Positions 35,742 to 44,469 are shown, counted from the first letter of the stretch. The stretch is DNA of 64,000 nt from Ferdinandcohnia sp036965165 (GCF_036965165.1 NZ_JBALOX010000095.1:11190-75189), one strand, 5' to 3'. Notes: generated by a model not told the origin, from the letters alone. Numbers and translations: made by a program.

Positions 35742-37316
35742 ATGAAATTGTCGGGGATATTGAAAAGGAAAGACAATTTTCGAAATCAATTGAATGAATC
35801 GTTGGATACATTACCGAATATCCCTCTACATTCGGAGTTAAATCAAAATATAGAAGTACTAAAAACAATATATAAAGATTGCTCTGATGTGGTATTTCGT
35901 GAATTTAGTATCGGCAGAAGCATTAATGCGGTTCTTCTTTACATAGATGGTCTTTCAAATACTGAAGAGGTTGATCAGCATGTGCTTATGCCACTTATGC
36001 AGATGAAAAACCATGAACATGGTGCAATATTTGAAAAAATAAAACAGGAAATATCGGTTTCCGATATTAAGGATGTTTACTCGATTACTGATATTTTTAA
36101 ACAAATTTCGAATGGCAACTCGATTATTTTAATTGAAAAAGAAACAAAAGGAATTTCCATTGGGTTACCCAACTGGGAAAAACGCAGCATTATGGAACCA
36201 GACGCAGAACCAGTCATTCGCGGACCAAGAGAAGGTTTTATTGAAACATTAAGAGTAAACACCTCCCTTTTACGGAGAAAAATTCGTCATCCGTTATTAA
36301 AGATGAAACAAATAGATATTGGCCGTTACACAGAAACACCAGTCATCGTTGCTTATATCGAAGGAATTGCGGACAGCACTTTAGTTGATGAAGTGACAAG
36401 CAGGCTAAAGCGAATTAAGATTGATGGCATTTTAGAAAGTGGATATATTGAGGAAATGATTGTAGATCACCCGTTTTCTCCTTTCTCACAAGTTTTAACA
36501 ACGGAACGGCCGGATGTAGCAGGAGCCTGCCTTTTGGAAGGGCGTGTTGTTATCTTGATTGACGGCACCCCTATTACATTAATTGCGCCTTGCACGTTCG
36601 CTAGTCTGATGCAGGCACCTGAAGATTACTATAACCCGTTTTACATCAGTACCTTGATTCGTTGGATGCGATATATATTCTTTTTTATCGCCTTGCTCGC
36701 ACCATCAGCATATGTGGCGATCTTAACGTTTCACCAAGAAATGCTTCCAACCACACTGCTCTTAACCATTGCTCAAAGCCGCGAACAAATCCCTTTTCCG
36801 GCACTGATTGAGGCGTTTATCATGGAAGTCACTTTTGAGGCACTAAGGGAAGCTGGTGTGAGATTACCAAAACAGGTTGGCGCTGCCGTTAGTATTGTCG
36901 GAGCCCTGGTCATCGGACAAGCAGCGACTGCTTCAGGACTGGTCTCATCACCGATGGTCATGGTCGTTGCCATTACAGGTGTGGCATCGTTTTTAATGCC
37001 AAGATATGCGACCGGCATATCGATTCGTATCCTGCGGTTTCCCATCATGATTCTTGCAGGAATGTTTGGTTTATTAGGTGTTATGCTCGGTATTACCGCA
37101 ATTGTCGCACATATGTGTACCCTAAAGTCTTTTGGTGTACCATATTTCAATTCGACAGCACCGCTTAAGATTCAAAATTTAAAGGATGTCCTCATTCGAG
37201 CCCCGTGGTGGGCCATGGATACACGACCTGAGTTTTTTTCAAACGATGCAAGTAACTTAGAGCGTCAGTCCAGTAACCTAAAGCCTGGTCCAAGCAAAGG
37301 TGGAGACGAAAGTTGA
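35742..37316 (+). CDS. Second spore germinant receptor A subunit (GerA/GerKA family)
   Basis: ATG 35742 with AAGGAG marks the start; the earlier ATG (35700) has none. About 524 residues with the same blocks as the first operon: VIRGPREGFIE, TERPDVAGACLLEGR, PFPALIEAFIMEVTFEALRE and GAAVSIVGALVIGQAA, followed by membrane helices and the short C-terminal tail PLKIQNLKDVLIRAPWW. It overlaps the start of the C gene by four bases (TTGA). Divergence between the two A subunits implies different germinants. Confidence 0.95.
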   Translation: MKLSGILKRKDNFRNQLNESLDTLPNIPLHSELNQNIEVLKTIYKDCSDVVFREFSIGRSINAVLLYIDGLSNTEEVDQHVLMPLMQMKNHEHGAIFEKIKQEISVSDIKDVYSITDIFKQISNGNSIILIEKETKGISIGLPNWEKRSIMEPDAEPVIRGPREGFIETLRVNTSLLRRKIRHPLLKMKQIDIGRYTETPVIVAYIEGIADSTLVDEVTSRLKRIKIDGILESGYIEEMIVDHPFSPFSQVLTTERPDVAGACLLEGRVVILIDGTPITLIAPCTFASLMQAPEDYYNPFYISTLIRWMRYIFFFIALLAPSAYVAILTFHQEMLPTTLLLTIAQSREQIPFPALIEAFIMEVTFEALREAGVRLPKQVGAAVSIVGALVIGQAATASGLVSSPMVMVVAITGVASFLMPRYATGISIRILRFPIMILAGMFGLLGVMLGITAIVAHMCTLKSFGVPYFNSTAPLKIQNLKDVLIRAPWWAMDTRPEFFSNDASNLERQSSNLKPGPSKGGDES

Positions 37317-38512
37317 GTTGTATGAACAGACCTATTAAGAAGGTTATGACTTTAATGCTTCTGCTTTCCTTGAACTCGATTTTCCTAACGGGATGTTGGG
37401 ACCGCACTGAGGTGAATGATTTAGCTCTCATTTTGGCAGCAGGGATCGATAAGGGCGAAAAAAACAATATCGAATTATCGGCTCAAATATATATCCCTGG
37501 AGGATCACAAGGCGGACAACAATCCGGGATGTCCAGCGGTTCCAGCAGCAATCAGTCATTTGTTAGGTCAGCTGAAGGAGAAACCATTGCTGATGCGATG
37601 GCACGACTCCAGGAAGAACTGACAAGGCAGGTTTTTTGGGGGCAAAATGAGGTGCTCATTATTGGTGAAAAATTAGCAAAGGCAGGGATAAGTGAACAAA
37701 TTGATTTTTGGTTGCGGCACTCTGAACCTCGCATACGTGCCGATGTTTTTGTTTCAAAAGGAAGGGCTAAAACTGTCCTAGGGGCCATACCTGAATTGGA
37801 AAGAGACGCCGCAAAACAACTACGTAAAATCGTAAAAACACATATAGGTGTAAAAGTAACAGTAAAGGATTTATCGCAGATGCTATCGGGTGAATCAGCT
37901 CCAGCCGTACTTCCTTGGGTCGAAGAACTTCCACCCTCACGAATGGATTCAAAGAAAAAAGAAATCCCAATCATTAATGGAGTAGCCATTTTTAAGGAAG
38001 GAAAAATGGTAGGAAGATTAGATGATAAAGAAACAAGGGGGATTCTTTGGCCGAGAAATGAGATTAAATCAGGTGTGATTACGATTGCTTTTGAAGACGA
38101 AGATGGCTATATCTCCTTAAATTTAATAAGAAGCCATACTGAGTTGATCCCCTCCATAAAGGATGGTAAATGGAGTATGCACATCAAAACAAATGCAGAT
38201 CTTGAAGTTATACAAAATACGACAAAAGTAAACTTATTCAATCCCAAGGTCATAAAAAAAGCTGAGCAAAAGGTTAAAGATGAGATTGAAGAAAGAGAAC
38301 GTTTAGCTTTTTCGAAAGTTCAGGAAAAGTTAAATGCTGATATTTTCGGATTTGCTGATGAATTTCAGAGAAAATATCCACAAATATGGAAGCAAAAAAA
38401 AGACGGATGGAATGAAACTTTCCCGGAAGTGGTCGTTTCTTTTGAAACGAAGGTAAAGATCGAAAGAACCGGTTTGGCAACTGGACAACGTCAAAGAGGT
38501 GTTGAACAATGA
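37313..38512 (+). CDS. Second spore germinant receptor C subunit, lipoprotein
   Basis: The TTG at 37313 overlaps the A-gene stop and follows GGTGGAG; ATG 37322 is the alternative. The signal peptide ends in FLTGC (lipobox), then WDRTEVNDLALILAAGIDKG, the conserved first strand of GerAC proteins. About 399 residues. A loop rich in Ser, Gly and Gln (GGSQGGQQSGMSSGSSS) lies where other C subunits have Gly-rich loops. It is encoded directly after the A subunit, unlike the A-B-C order of the first operon. It overlaps the small D gene. Confidence 0.95.
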   Translation: MSCMNRPIKKVMTLMLLLSLNSIFLTGCWDRTEVNDLALILAAGIDKGEKNNIELSAQIYIPGGSQGGQQSGMSSGSSSNQSFVRSAEGETIADAMARLQEELTRQVFWGQNEVLIIGEKLAKAGISEQIDFWLRHSEPRIRADVFVSKGRAKTVLGAIPELERDAAKQLRKIVKTHIGVKVTVKDLSQMLSGESAPAVLPWVEELPPSRMDSKKKEIPIINGVAIFKEGKMVGRLDDKETRGILWPRNEIKSGVITIAFEDEDGYISLNLIRSHTELIPSIKDGKWSMHIKTNADLEVIQNTTKVNLFNPKVIKKAEQKVKDEIEERERLAFSKVQEKLNADIFGFADEFQRKYPQIWKQKKDGWNETFPEVVVSFETKVKIERTGLATGQRQRGVEQ

Positions 38513-38730
38513 AAATTGGAGTGATAGTAGGGGTAACAGTTATATTGGGGCTTATTTTTTTATGCCAATGGCCCAAGTTGAAGGAAAATGAAAGAAAAGT
38601 AAAAATGGTCTTTTTTTCGTTGATGTTGTTTAACTGGGTTCTTGCTGTTTTGCTTGTTAACTTTCCAGAAATGCCGGGACCTGGGCAATTAATAGATTTC
38701 ATCTATAAGTCATTTGAACCCTTTTGGTAA
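38509..38730 (+). CDS. Small germinant receptor D subunit (two-helix membrane protein)
   Basis: The 73-residue protein has two membrane helices, VGVTVILGLIFL near the start and VKMVFFSLMLFNWVLAVLL in the middle, then a Pro-rich tail. It starts inside the C-gene stop (ATGA) and is followed by the B gene after 32 bases. Small two-helix proteins in this place are known as D subunits of Bacillus germinant receptors and modulate germination rate. The identification rests on size, topology and operon position. Confidence 0.85.
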   Translation: MKIGVIVGVTVILGLIFLCQWPKLKENERKVKMVFFSLMLFNWVLAVLLVNFPEMPGPGQLIDFIYKSFEPFW

Positions 38731-38762
38731 ATAGACTCCTTTTAGAAAAGGAATGAACAAAC

Positions 38763-39863
38763 ATGATTGAAAAAGGTAGAATTTCCTACTTAGAGTTATC
38801 CCTCATTATGTATTCAACAATTGTAGCCACGTCCATACTTTACATTCCATATGTCACAGCACAGCAGGCAAAGCGTGATTTGTGGTTATCTCCCATATGG
38901 GGCTCTTTGAGCGGCTTTCTCATCGTCATAATTATTGTAAAGCTTTCTAAGCAATATCCAGGGAAAACACTAATCGAATATTGTGAACTTATTCTTGGTC
39001 GGACCTTAGGCAAAATCATCGCGTTCATTTACTTGTTTTTTTTATTACACGATACTGCTATCGCATTTAGGGAATACGGTGAGTTCATTGAAAGTGCTTT
39101 TTTGCATAAAACGCCAATCATTTTTGTTACTGGTAGTATTGCTCTTTCTTGCGCGATTGCTGTCCACGGGGGCATTGAAACGATTGGAAGATGTGCTACG
39201 ATCTTTATGCCGGTTGTATTAGCTCTTTATATTCTAATTTATGTCTTTCTAATTCCGGATTTAAATGTAAAAAATTTGTTTCCAATCATGCAGGATGGGG
39301 TCATGCCATCCATTAAAGGATCCATTGCACCACATGCCTGGTTAAGTCAATTTTCATTGATGTCATTCCTGATTCCGTTTTTAACGAAACAAGAACAGGT
39401 TTTGAAATGGGGAATGTTTTCTGTCGTTGCCAGTGTCTTAACCATGGTATTTATTAATCTTGGGAATCTTTTATTATTTGGAGGAATTCTTTCTAATCTA
39501 CATTTCCCTGTGTTTGAGGCTGCAAGATATATAAGTATCGGTTCTTTTTTTGAACATATTGAGTCAATCGTCATCGCCTTTTGGGCTCTTGGTGGATTTG
39601 TACAGCTTTCTGCCTTTTTTTATATGCTAGTGCTTGGTACTTCACAGTGGTTAACACTGCCTAGTTATAAACCGTTTATATTACCAATTGGTTTTTTAAT
39701 TATTCTCTTTTCAGTCTGGTCAATCCCCACATTTGAGGATATGATACGAGGAATGGGTACAACTGTGCCCTTTTATTTCTTAACGGTTCAGTTACTCATT
39801 CCTATTTTACTTCTAGGTGTTGCTGTCATACGTCGGAAGAAATCGAAAACGTTCCTGCCGTAA
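38763..39863 (+). CDS. Second spore germinant receptor B subunit (GerKB-like)
   Basis: The 366-residue protein has about ten membrane helices in the GerAB/APC pattern. Features include STIVATSILYIPYVTAQ in the first helix, TLIEYCELILGRTLGKI near residue 75 (the same LIxYxELILG motif as the first B subunit), and ending in basic KKSKTF. It is the last gene of the A-C-D-B operon. The ATG is preceded by GGAATG, so the site is modest; a C-terminal sequence resemblance to the first B subunit is moderate. Confidence 0.94.
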   Translation: MIEKGRISYLELSLIMYSTIVATSILYIPYVTAQQAKRDLWLSPIWGSLSGFLIVIIIVKLSKQYPGKTLIEYCELILGRTLGKIIAFIYLFFLLHDTAIAFREYGEFIESAFLHKTPIIFVTGSIALSCAIAVHGGIETIGRCATIFMPVVLALYILIYVFLIPDLNVKNLFPIMQDGVMPSIKGSIAPHAWLSQFSLMSFLIPFLTKQEQVLKWGMFSVVASVLTMVFINLGNLLLFGGILSNLHFPVFEAARYISIGSFFEHIESIVIAFWALGGFVQLSAFFYMLVLGTSQWLTLPSYKPFILPIGFLIILFSVWSIPTFEDMIRGMGTTVPFYFLTVQLLIPILLLGVAVIRRKKSKTFLP

Positions 39864-39926
39864 TAGTTGAGATAACTATTCAATAAGTCTTACATAATTT
39901 TTTAGATAGAAGGAGTACTAGGATAG

Positions 39927-40049
39927 ATGAACACTTTATCAACAGCTTTTGTAAAGAGCGGAAAAGTAAAACTACCTGCTACTGTAAGACCAACTATCGA
40001 TCCTATATACGGGAAACAATACTACGGCATTTTGAAAAAAGTAAAGTAG
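39927..40049 (+). CDS. Small basic protein of 40 residues after the germination operon
   Basis: ATG 39927 follows GAAGGAGTA and opens a 40-codon frame: MNTLSTAFVKSGKVKLPATV, then RPTIDPIYGKQYYGILKKVK. It lies 60 bases after the B-subunit stop and before a terminator-like hairpin, so it could be the last gene of the germination operon. It is basic, with no membrane segment. Unknown role; its small size keeps it out of automatic annotation. Confidence 0.6.
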   Translation: MNTLSTAFVKSGKVKLPATVRPTIDPIYGKQYYGILKKVK

Positions 40050-40055
40050 ACAATT

Positions 40056-40117
40056 AAAGGAATCTATCCAGTGTATGAAGCGAATTACACTAGGGATCAG
40101 GTCCTTCTTTTTTATGT
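40056..40117 (+). terminator. Terminator after the small basic protein
   Basis: AAAGGA (40056-40061) with TCCTT (40102-40106), and CAGTGTA with TACACTAG inside, form a branched hairpin. Six T follow. Confidence 0.5.
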
Positions 40118-40270
40118 TTCTGTTATAAGAGTTCACTGGATAATGGCATTAATGAAATGGGGTATAGAAACAATAAAAATTATTTAGATAGCTCTCCTGC
40201 TTATAGGCTTAGACACAAAGTTGCATGTGAAAAATTGAAAGTATAGTTCTATAATCAACATAAAAATTTT
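40118..40270. other. Short intergenic stretch before the first GC-rich repeat
   Basis: AT-rich; nothing recognised. Confidence 0.3.
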
Positions 40271-40498
40271 AGGCTGTTTTCGTAAACTTTGTTGTTTTTG
40301 TATATGATTGTGCGAAGGGAAATAGTAATTATTGGCCTCCCTGTGATTTCAGCGGATGGTACGAGACTCCTGCGGGAATAGCGAGCCAAGCGAGACCCCG
40401 CAGTGAAGCGAGGAGGCTTGCGGATCGCCCGCGGAAAGCGAGTACCAGGAGCGGAAATCACCCTATGTTGTAAAAGCAACAATCTTTTAGAAATGAGC
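40271..40498 (+). repeat. GC-rich intergenic repeat, long copy
   Basis: This 228-base segment recurs at 42198-42377, almost identical outside one 48-base deletion. The core starts GTGATTTCAGCGG and ends GCGGAAATCAC, i.e. inverted repeats of about 10 bases, with complementary GACTCCTGCGGG... and CCCGCGGAAAGCGAG in between. Repeats with the GACTCCTGCGGGA...GCGGAAATCA pattern are widespread in intergenic regions of Bacillaceae. It looks like a non-autonomous, MITE-like or REP-like element. Confidence 0.8.
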
Positions 40499-40628
40499 CA
40501 AATTTTAAGAGGAACCGTTATAGATTAAAATTTTGGTCAAGTAATTAAAAGCATTTAAAGGAGCTAGACTGTTTTCCCATACAATGTTGCTATAAGTGTT
40601 GTGTAATTATAGAAAATAAAAAACGAGG

Positions 40629-40661
40629 CAAGGCAACCGCATAATTGATGCCGTTGCCTTG
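40629..40661 (-). terminator. Terminator of the YjcZ gene
   Basis: CAAGGCAAC/GTTGCCTTG with an inner CAT/ATG extends a strong stem; on the minus strand CCTCG and six T follow. Confidence 0.75.
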
Positions 40662-40756
40662 TATTGCACAAACCATAAATGGGTTAGGAAGAGAAGCACA
40701 ATAACACACTTCTCCTTTATAGAATTTTGATTCAGTTGTTTCCGAAATAGGGGTGA

Positions 40757-40864
40757 TTAGTATCCACCGCCCACAAATGCAGTGCCAACAATAATCAGCA
40801 GTATGAAAAGTACAACAATTAATGCAAATCCTGCACCCATACCGTATCCGCCACCGTAGCCCAT
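40757..40864 (-). CDS. yjcZ: YjcZ-family small spore protein
   Basis: AAGGAGG precedes ATG 40864. The 35-residue protein is MGYGGGYGMG, one membrane helix (FALIVVLFILLIIVGTAFV), then GGGY. YjcZ proteins are tiny, Gly/Tyr-flanked single-helix proteins made during sporulation in Bacillus. It is too short for most ORF finders. A similar protein with different ends is at 44092. It ends in its own terminator. Confidence 0.9.
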   Translation of the reverse strand: MGYGGGYGMGAGFALIVVLFILLIIVGTAFVGGGY

Positions 40865-41061
40865 AGAAGCACCTCCTTTTTCGAAGATAACATAGTCTAT
40901 GAATCAACATAATGATCCGACAGGGACAGGTGTGGAAATTAGCAACAAATTAATTGTACAACTTCAATTCTTATGTTAGGTTTATTAATTGCAAAAAAAG
41001 GGCTCCTACATTCATTTGAATTGTGAATAATGCAGTTGATAGCAATTTAATATTTTAACAG

Positions 41062-41571
41062 CTACATTGGTAAAGTTGATGAGGACTTTACTTCCAATTG
41101 TAAGGACTGTAGCGATTCTTTTCCGAAGAAGGCAAGCGATTTTTTGGATATTTCAATTAACATTTCATCATTTTTCATTAACATCTCCCGTATACGCCTT
41201 ATTAATAGGAGAGCATCTTCTCCATTAATTTGATTAGCTACACGTTCAAGTAGCACTTTTGCATCTACAGAATATTTGTGAGCAAAGCTATGACACATGA
41301 TCATATTCTTCCGAAGGGCATCAGAGTATTCGCTTGTAAAAGCCCGGCGAATACACCCCCGGATTCCGGCGTAACCATACGATATTTCAGAAACTGCTCG
41401 ATAAAAAAGTACCATTCCATCTGCATGACTTGACTCCGGATGTAAGCGCAGCTCACTGACTAATGAGACTAGATGTCGTACAACCACCTTAGCTGACTCT
41501 GTTGAGTTCCACCACTCTAACAAACGATGTTGATCATCTGCATTCATACCTAGCGTTTGTGTATAAGGCAT
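41062..41571 (-). CDS. Unknown protein, paralogue of the upstream gene
   Basis: The start at ATG 41571 is preceded by a G-rich ribosome site (GGGGGGG); the open frame continues upstream to 41661 but overlaps the previous gene. About 169 residues, mostly helical and soluble. The segment FYRAVSEISYGYAGIRGCIRR (20 residues shown as FYRAVSEISYGYAGIRGCIR) matches the pattern YHASVADIGYGFDAAQGTIR of the upstream protein, so the two are probably diverged copies. It begins 25 bases after that gene's stop, suggesting an operon. No known family is recognised. Confidence 0.75.
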   Translation of the reverse strand: MPYTQTLGMNADDQHRLLEWWNSTESAKVVVRHLVSLVSELRLHPESSHADGMVLFYRAVSEISYGYAGIRGCIRRAFTSEYSDALRKNMIMCHSFAHKYSVDAKVLLERVANQINGEDALLLIRRIREMLMKNDEMLIEISKKSLAFFGKESLQSLQLEVKSSSTLPM

Positions 41572-41596
41572 TTTTTCCCCCCCATTCTGTATCCTT

Positions 41597-42100
41597 TTAT
41601 AGTCGTGGAATCGCTTGAACGTTCTGGATCCGTTCGCGAATGATTTCCCAGTCAGGGCCAAGGAGTTCTTGCCCCAGTCTGATGGCTTCCTTAATCCTAA
41701 TGGAGATTTGACTATTTAAATATCGACTTTGCTGGACTAGGTATAATACATTTGAAGATGCCTCTTGAACAGCAAGTTCAAAATTAGGATTTAATTGTTT
41801 TTCACTAATCCGTAATGTATCAAGATCAAACACCAGCATTTCTTTTGCAATGGGAATCCGTTCTCCTTTAAGAAGACGACGAATGGTTCCTTGTGCAGCA
41901 TCGAATCCATAACCGATATCCGCTACAGAAGCATGATATGGATTAAGTCCAGGTGCAGTACGTATGGATGGAATCGATCGAAATCCCGTGGTAATGGAGC
42001 ATACCACTTCTTTAGCAGCCATTCCTTGTTCTAAAGCAGAATATATGGCATTTAGATAATAGTCTCTATCGGAGCTCAATTCCATATAGGTAGCTGTCAT
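41597..42100 (-). CDS. Unknown protein with IGYGF...GTIRR motif, first of a paralogous pair
   Basis: ATG 42100 follows GAGGGATG. The 167-residue protein is soluble and helix-rich. A central motif, VADIGYGFDAAQGTIRRLL, is shared in diverged form with the downstream protein; N-terminal YYLNAIYSALEQGMAAKEVV also suggests a helical repeat. The pair lies between two copies of the GC-rich repeat, in a stretch rich in small spore proteins, so a sporulation role is possible but unproven. No family is recognised. Confidence 0.75.
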   Translation of the reverse strand: MTATYMELSSDRDYYLNAIYSALEQGMAAKEVVCSITTGFRSIPSIRTAPGLNPYHASVADIGYGFDAAQGTIRRLLKGERIPIAKEMLVFDLDTLRISEKQLNPNFELAVQEASSNVLYLVQQSRYLNSQISIRIKEAIRLGQELLGPDWEIIRERIQNVQAIPRL

Positions 42101-42197
42101 TCAGACATCCCTCACTTTTATGCCTAATTTTTGCATTTAATTGAATTTAATAGAGAAAAATTTGGTCATCGCTCTATATCTAAATTGTCAAAAAATA

Positions 42198-42377
42198 AGG
42201 CTGTTTTCGTAAACTTTGTTGTTTTTGTATATGATTGTGCGAAAGGAAATAGTAATTATTGGCCTCCCTGTGATTTCAGCGGATGGTACGAGACTCCTGC
42301 GGATCGCCCGCGGAAAGCGAGTACCAGGAGCGGAAATCACCCTATGTTTTAAAAGCAACAATCTTTTAGAAGTGAGC
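42198..42377 (+). repeat. GC-rich intergenic repeat, short copy
   Basis: Same orientation as the copy at 40271 and nearly identical to it, but lacking 48 bases between two TGCGG direct repeats. This is the expected product of slippage or recombination within the element. Together the copies bracket a 1.7-kb segment with one YjcZ gene and the unknown pair. Confidence 0.8.
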
Positions 42378-42854
42378 AAAAATAAAAAATGCTCCAATTT
42401 ACAAAAGTAATGGAGCGTAAATGTTAAGCAATCTTTTGAAAATATTTTTAAGGAAAACAGAAATCCTTTCAAACTAACTTAAATATAGCAACTGAAATTA
42501 CAGAAGAGTTTAATTCAGATATTTTAGGGGCCAAACATGGTAGATAATAAGTAATTAATATAGCGTTAATCAGGGATTCTTGTTGAATTTATTGAACTTA
42601 AGGAGCAGGATCGTTTAGGTTATTAAAGTAACGTGTTAATCCATGAAGGATTAATGCACCTAGTAGTTGAAGTTATCCAACTAACGTAAGCAGGTTAGGC
42701 GATAGATTGAAGGACAATTATTCAAAAATAAAAAAAGAATATTGTAGGGTATAAGAAATGTTAAATATTTTACACAGAGGAGAGGTGTGGCATATCTCCT
42801 TAGATTTAAAGTATTGTAACGTAGTGACTGTCATCCAAAAATCATAAAAATTGT
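42378..42854. other. Intergenic stretch without an intact gene
   Basis: A hairpin GCTCCA/TGGAGC (42389-42417) and a short frame ending ATEITEEFNSDILGAKHGR at about 42490-42550, which could be a remnant gene end. Nothing else is recognised. Confidence 0.35.
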
Positions 42855-43241
42855 TTAATCACTTGGACTTGTCTTGCCGCTATATTTATGTGAATGAGGA
42901 TGAGAGCCGTTTACAGTGGTTACGCCATGAAATTTGTGGTAATGTCCTCCTTCAGGCAATGGGACAGCTGGGCCTGTGACTCCTCTAATTTCATGTTTAT
43001 GGCCATCATTGAAGGAAGTAACCGTAAAATAATGATGGGTATGAGGTACTCCAGTAGGGGCTGGTTCGGTTCTTCCAGCATATCGGTGTTCATGTCCAGC
43101 ATTAAAAGAGGTTACTCCAGAGAAATGATGTCTATGAACAGGTTTACCATCCCATGAAGTAAGATATAAAACATGTGAATGTTCGCCATCTCGATTTGGA
43201 CTAGATGATTAGACAATATAACCTGTAACCGGTATTTCCAT
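42855..43241 (-). pseudogene. ymaF: YmaF-family protein interrupted by a stop at codon 11
   Basis: From ATG 43241, with an AAGGTGG ribosome site, the frame reads MEIPVTGYIV then TAA (43211-43209). It then continues in frame for 117 residues without another stop to TAA 42857-42855. The continuing part is clearly YmaF: HSHVLYLTSWDGKPVHRHHF, SFNAGHEHRYAGRTEPAP, GVPHTHHYFTV, GHYHKFHGVTTVNG. All the His-rich repeats of the family are present, so the gene is intact except for one nonsense codon. No usable start codon follows the TAA, so normal translation would fail. A single-base error or a recent mutation are the alternatives. An intact relative lies at 43488 on the other strand. Confidence 0.85.
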
Positions 43242-43487
43242 AAGTTATTTCCACCTTTCATTTTGTAATTTCAGAGACAAATAATTTCCAAATTAACGAT
43301 TCTTCACAAGATGCATATGGTAAATTTTTAATTTTAGACCAATGGTTTCCAAAATCTTAGAAGAGAAGGTTGATTACTTTTTAAAAATCAATTTATATTC
43401 AAAACATATTTTGCTAATTAACAAATATCATAGTAAAAAGTTGTAGTAAAAGAGGGGAGACCCTTAAACTTCAGAAGGAGTGAGTAA

Positions 43488-43826
43488 ATGGCTAAGGTAG
43501 GAAAAGATGATTTTGTAAAAGGGTTAGTACCACACCATAACCATGGATCTGTTGATTATACAGGTCTTAGTGCAGGTCATGTCCATCAGTGCTTAGATGT
43601 GACTTCTCCTCCAATACCTATACAAGATGGCGGACATATTCATTATACGGAAGGATATGTATTATTTGAGAATGGTCATAACCATCATTATAAGGCTTAT
43701 TCTGGACCGCCGATTCCAGTTGGAAATGGTATGCACGTACATTATTATGATTTTTATACAACTGAAAATGATGGACATCGACACCGTGTAAAAGGTGTTG
43801 ACCAACCTGCTCCAGGCACTAAATAG
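43488..43826 (+). CDS. YmaF-family histidine-rich protein
   Basis: The 112-residue protein holds repeated His-rich turns about 20 residues apart: VPHHNHGSVDYTGLSAGHVHQ, then DGGHIHYTEG, NGHNHHYKAYSG, GNGMHVHYYDF and NDGHRHRVKG. The pattern is that of YmaF-family proteins, whose role is unknown but which are found in spore-formers. ATG 43488 follows AGAAGGAGTG. The histidines may bind metals. It is transcribed away from the interrupted ymaF gene and ends in a strong terminator. Confidence 0.85.
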   Translation: MAKVGKDDFVKGLVPHHNHGSVDYTGLSAGHVHQCLDVTSPPIPIQDGGHIHYTEGYVLFENGHNHHYKAYSGPPIPVGNGMHVHYYDFYTTENDGHRHRVKGVDQPAPGTK

Positions 43827-43853
43827 ATGAGTTTAAATATAGTAATAAAAAAC

Positions 43854-43893
43854 AATAACCAACCTAACTTTTGATAGGTTGGTTATTTATTTT
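43854..43893 (+). terminator. Terminator of the YmaF-family gene
   Basis: AATAACCAACCTA and TAGGTTGGTTATT form a 13-base stem around ACTTTTGA, then TATTTTTG. Confidence 0.85.
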
Positions 43894-44003
43894 TGTTCAG
43901 CAAGATAAATAGGTTTAATTAAACCATCATTGCTCGATTGACTGAGAAGAAAAGTTAAATTTTTATTGTAACCCTCTCATTATAATAGCCATATCTTTAA
44001 GAA

Positions 44004-44028
44004 GGGAGCACTTGGTGACTGTGCTCCC
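44004..44028 (-). terminator. Hairpin after the second YjcZ gene
   Basis: Perfect 8-base stem GGGAGCAC/GTGCTCCC; weak T-run on the minus strand. Confidence 0.5.
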
Positions 44029-44091
44029 TAAAGGTGTTCAGTTATGAAAGGTGATGGTTTACTAATAAAACGCAGAATTGAAAAGTTAATA

Positions 44092-44205
44092 TTAGTATCC
44101 TCCGCTAACAAATGAAGTTCCTACAATAATTAATAGGATGAAGAGAACTACAATTAAAACAAATTCTGAACCGCCGCTGTGACCGCCATGATCCCAAGAC
44201 ATCAT
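44092..44205 (-). CDS. yjcZ: YjcZ-family small spore protein (second copy)
   Basis: AAAGGAGGG precedes two adjacent ATG codons at 44205. The 37-residue product is MMSWDHGGHSGGSE, then the same helix as the first copy (FVLIVVLFILLIIVGTSFV), then SGGY. The hydrophobic core and the end are almost identical to 40757-40864 while the N-termini differ (His/Gly-rich here, Gly/Tyr-rich there). Both are probably forespore or mother-cell expressed. Confidence 0.9.
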   Translation of the reverse strand: MMSWDHGGHSGGSEFVLIVVLFILLIIVGTSFVSGGY

Positions 44206-44469
44206 ACATTCCCTCCTTTACTTAAGAGATAATTTCATATTAATAAATTTTATGATGATACGAAATGGACAAGTGTGGATTTTTAAAACAATTAAATGTT
44301 TGTCCATATCCATTAGTTTTCTTCTACATAAATTAGATTATAAGGTAGTTTCATTCAAGCCTTTAAACTCTAAAGGGGGAGGGATTTGAAACTCTTTTAC
44401 ACTAATTGTTGTGTTGTTCAGGTTCTATCCTTTTGTTTAATTGATGTAAAGAAAGGAGAGTGAAAAGCC

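Noticed and set aside
41062..42100. Toxin-antitoxin or defence pair
   Set aside because: The two proteins are paralogous, similar in size, and lack any nuclease or DNA-binding motif.
42470..42560. Fragment ending ATEITEEFNSDILGAKHGR, loosely like an alpha/beta small acid-soluble spore protein
   Set aside because: Spacing around the motif differs from real spore proteins and no open frame precedes it.
42920..43157. Frames on both strands over the ymaF region
   Set aside because: Both are out-of-frame shadows of the interrupted ymaF gene, whose His-rich reading is far better.
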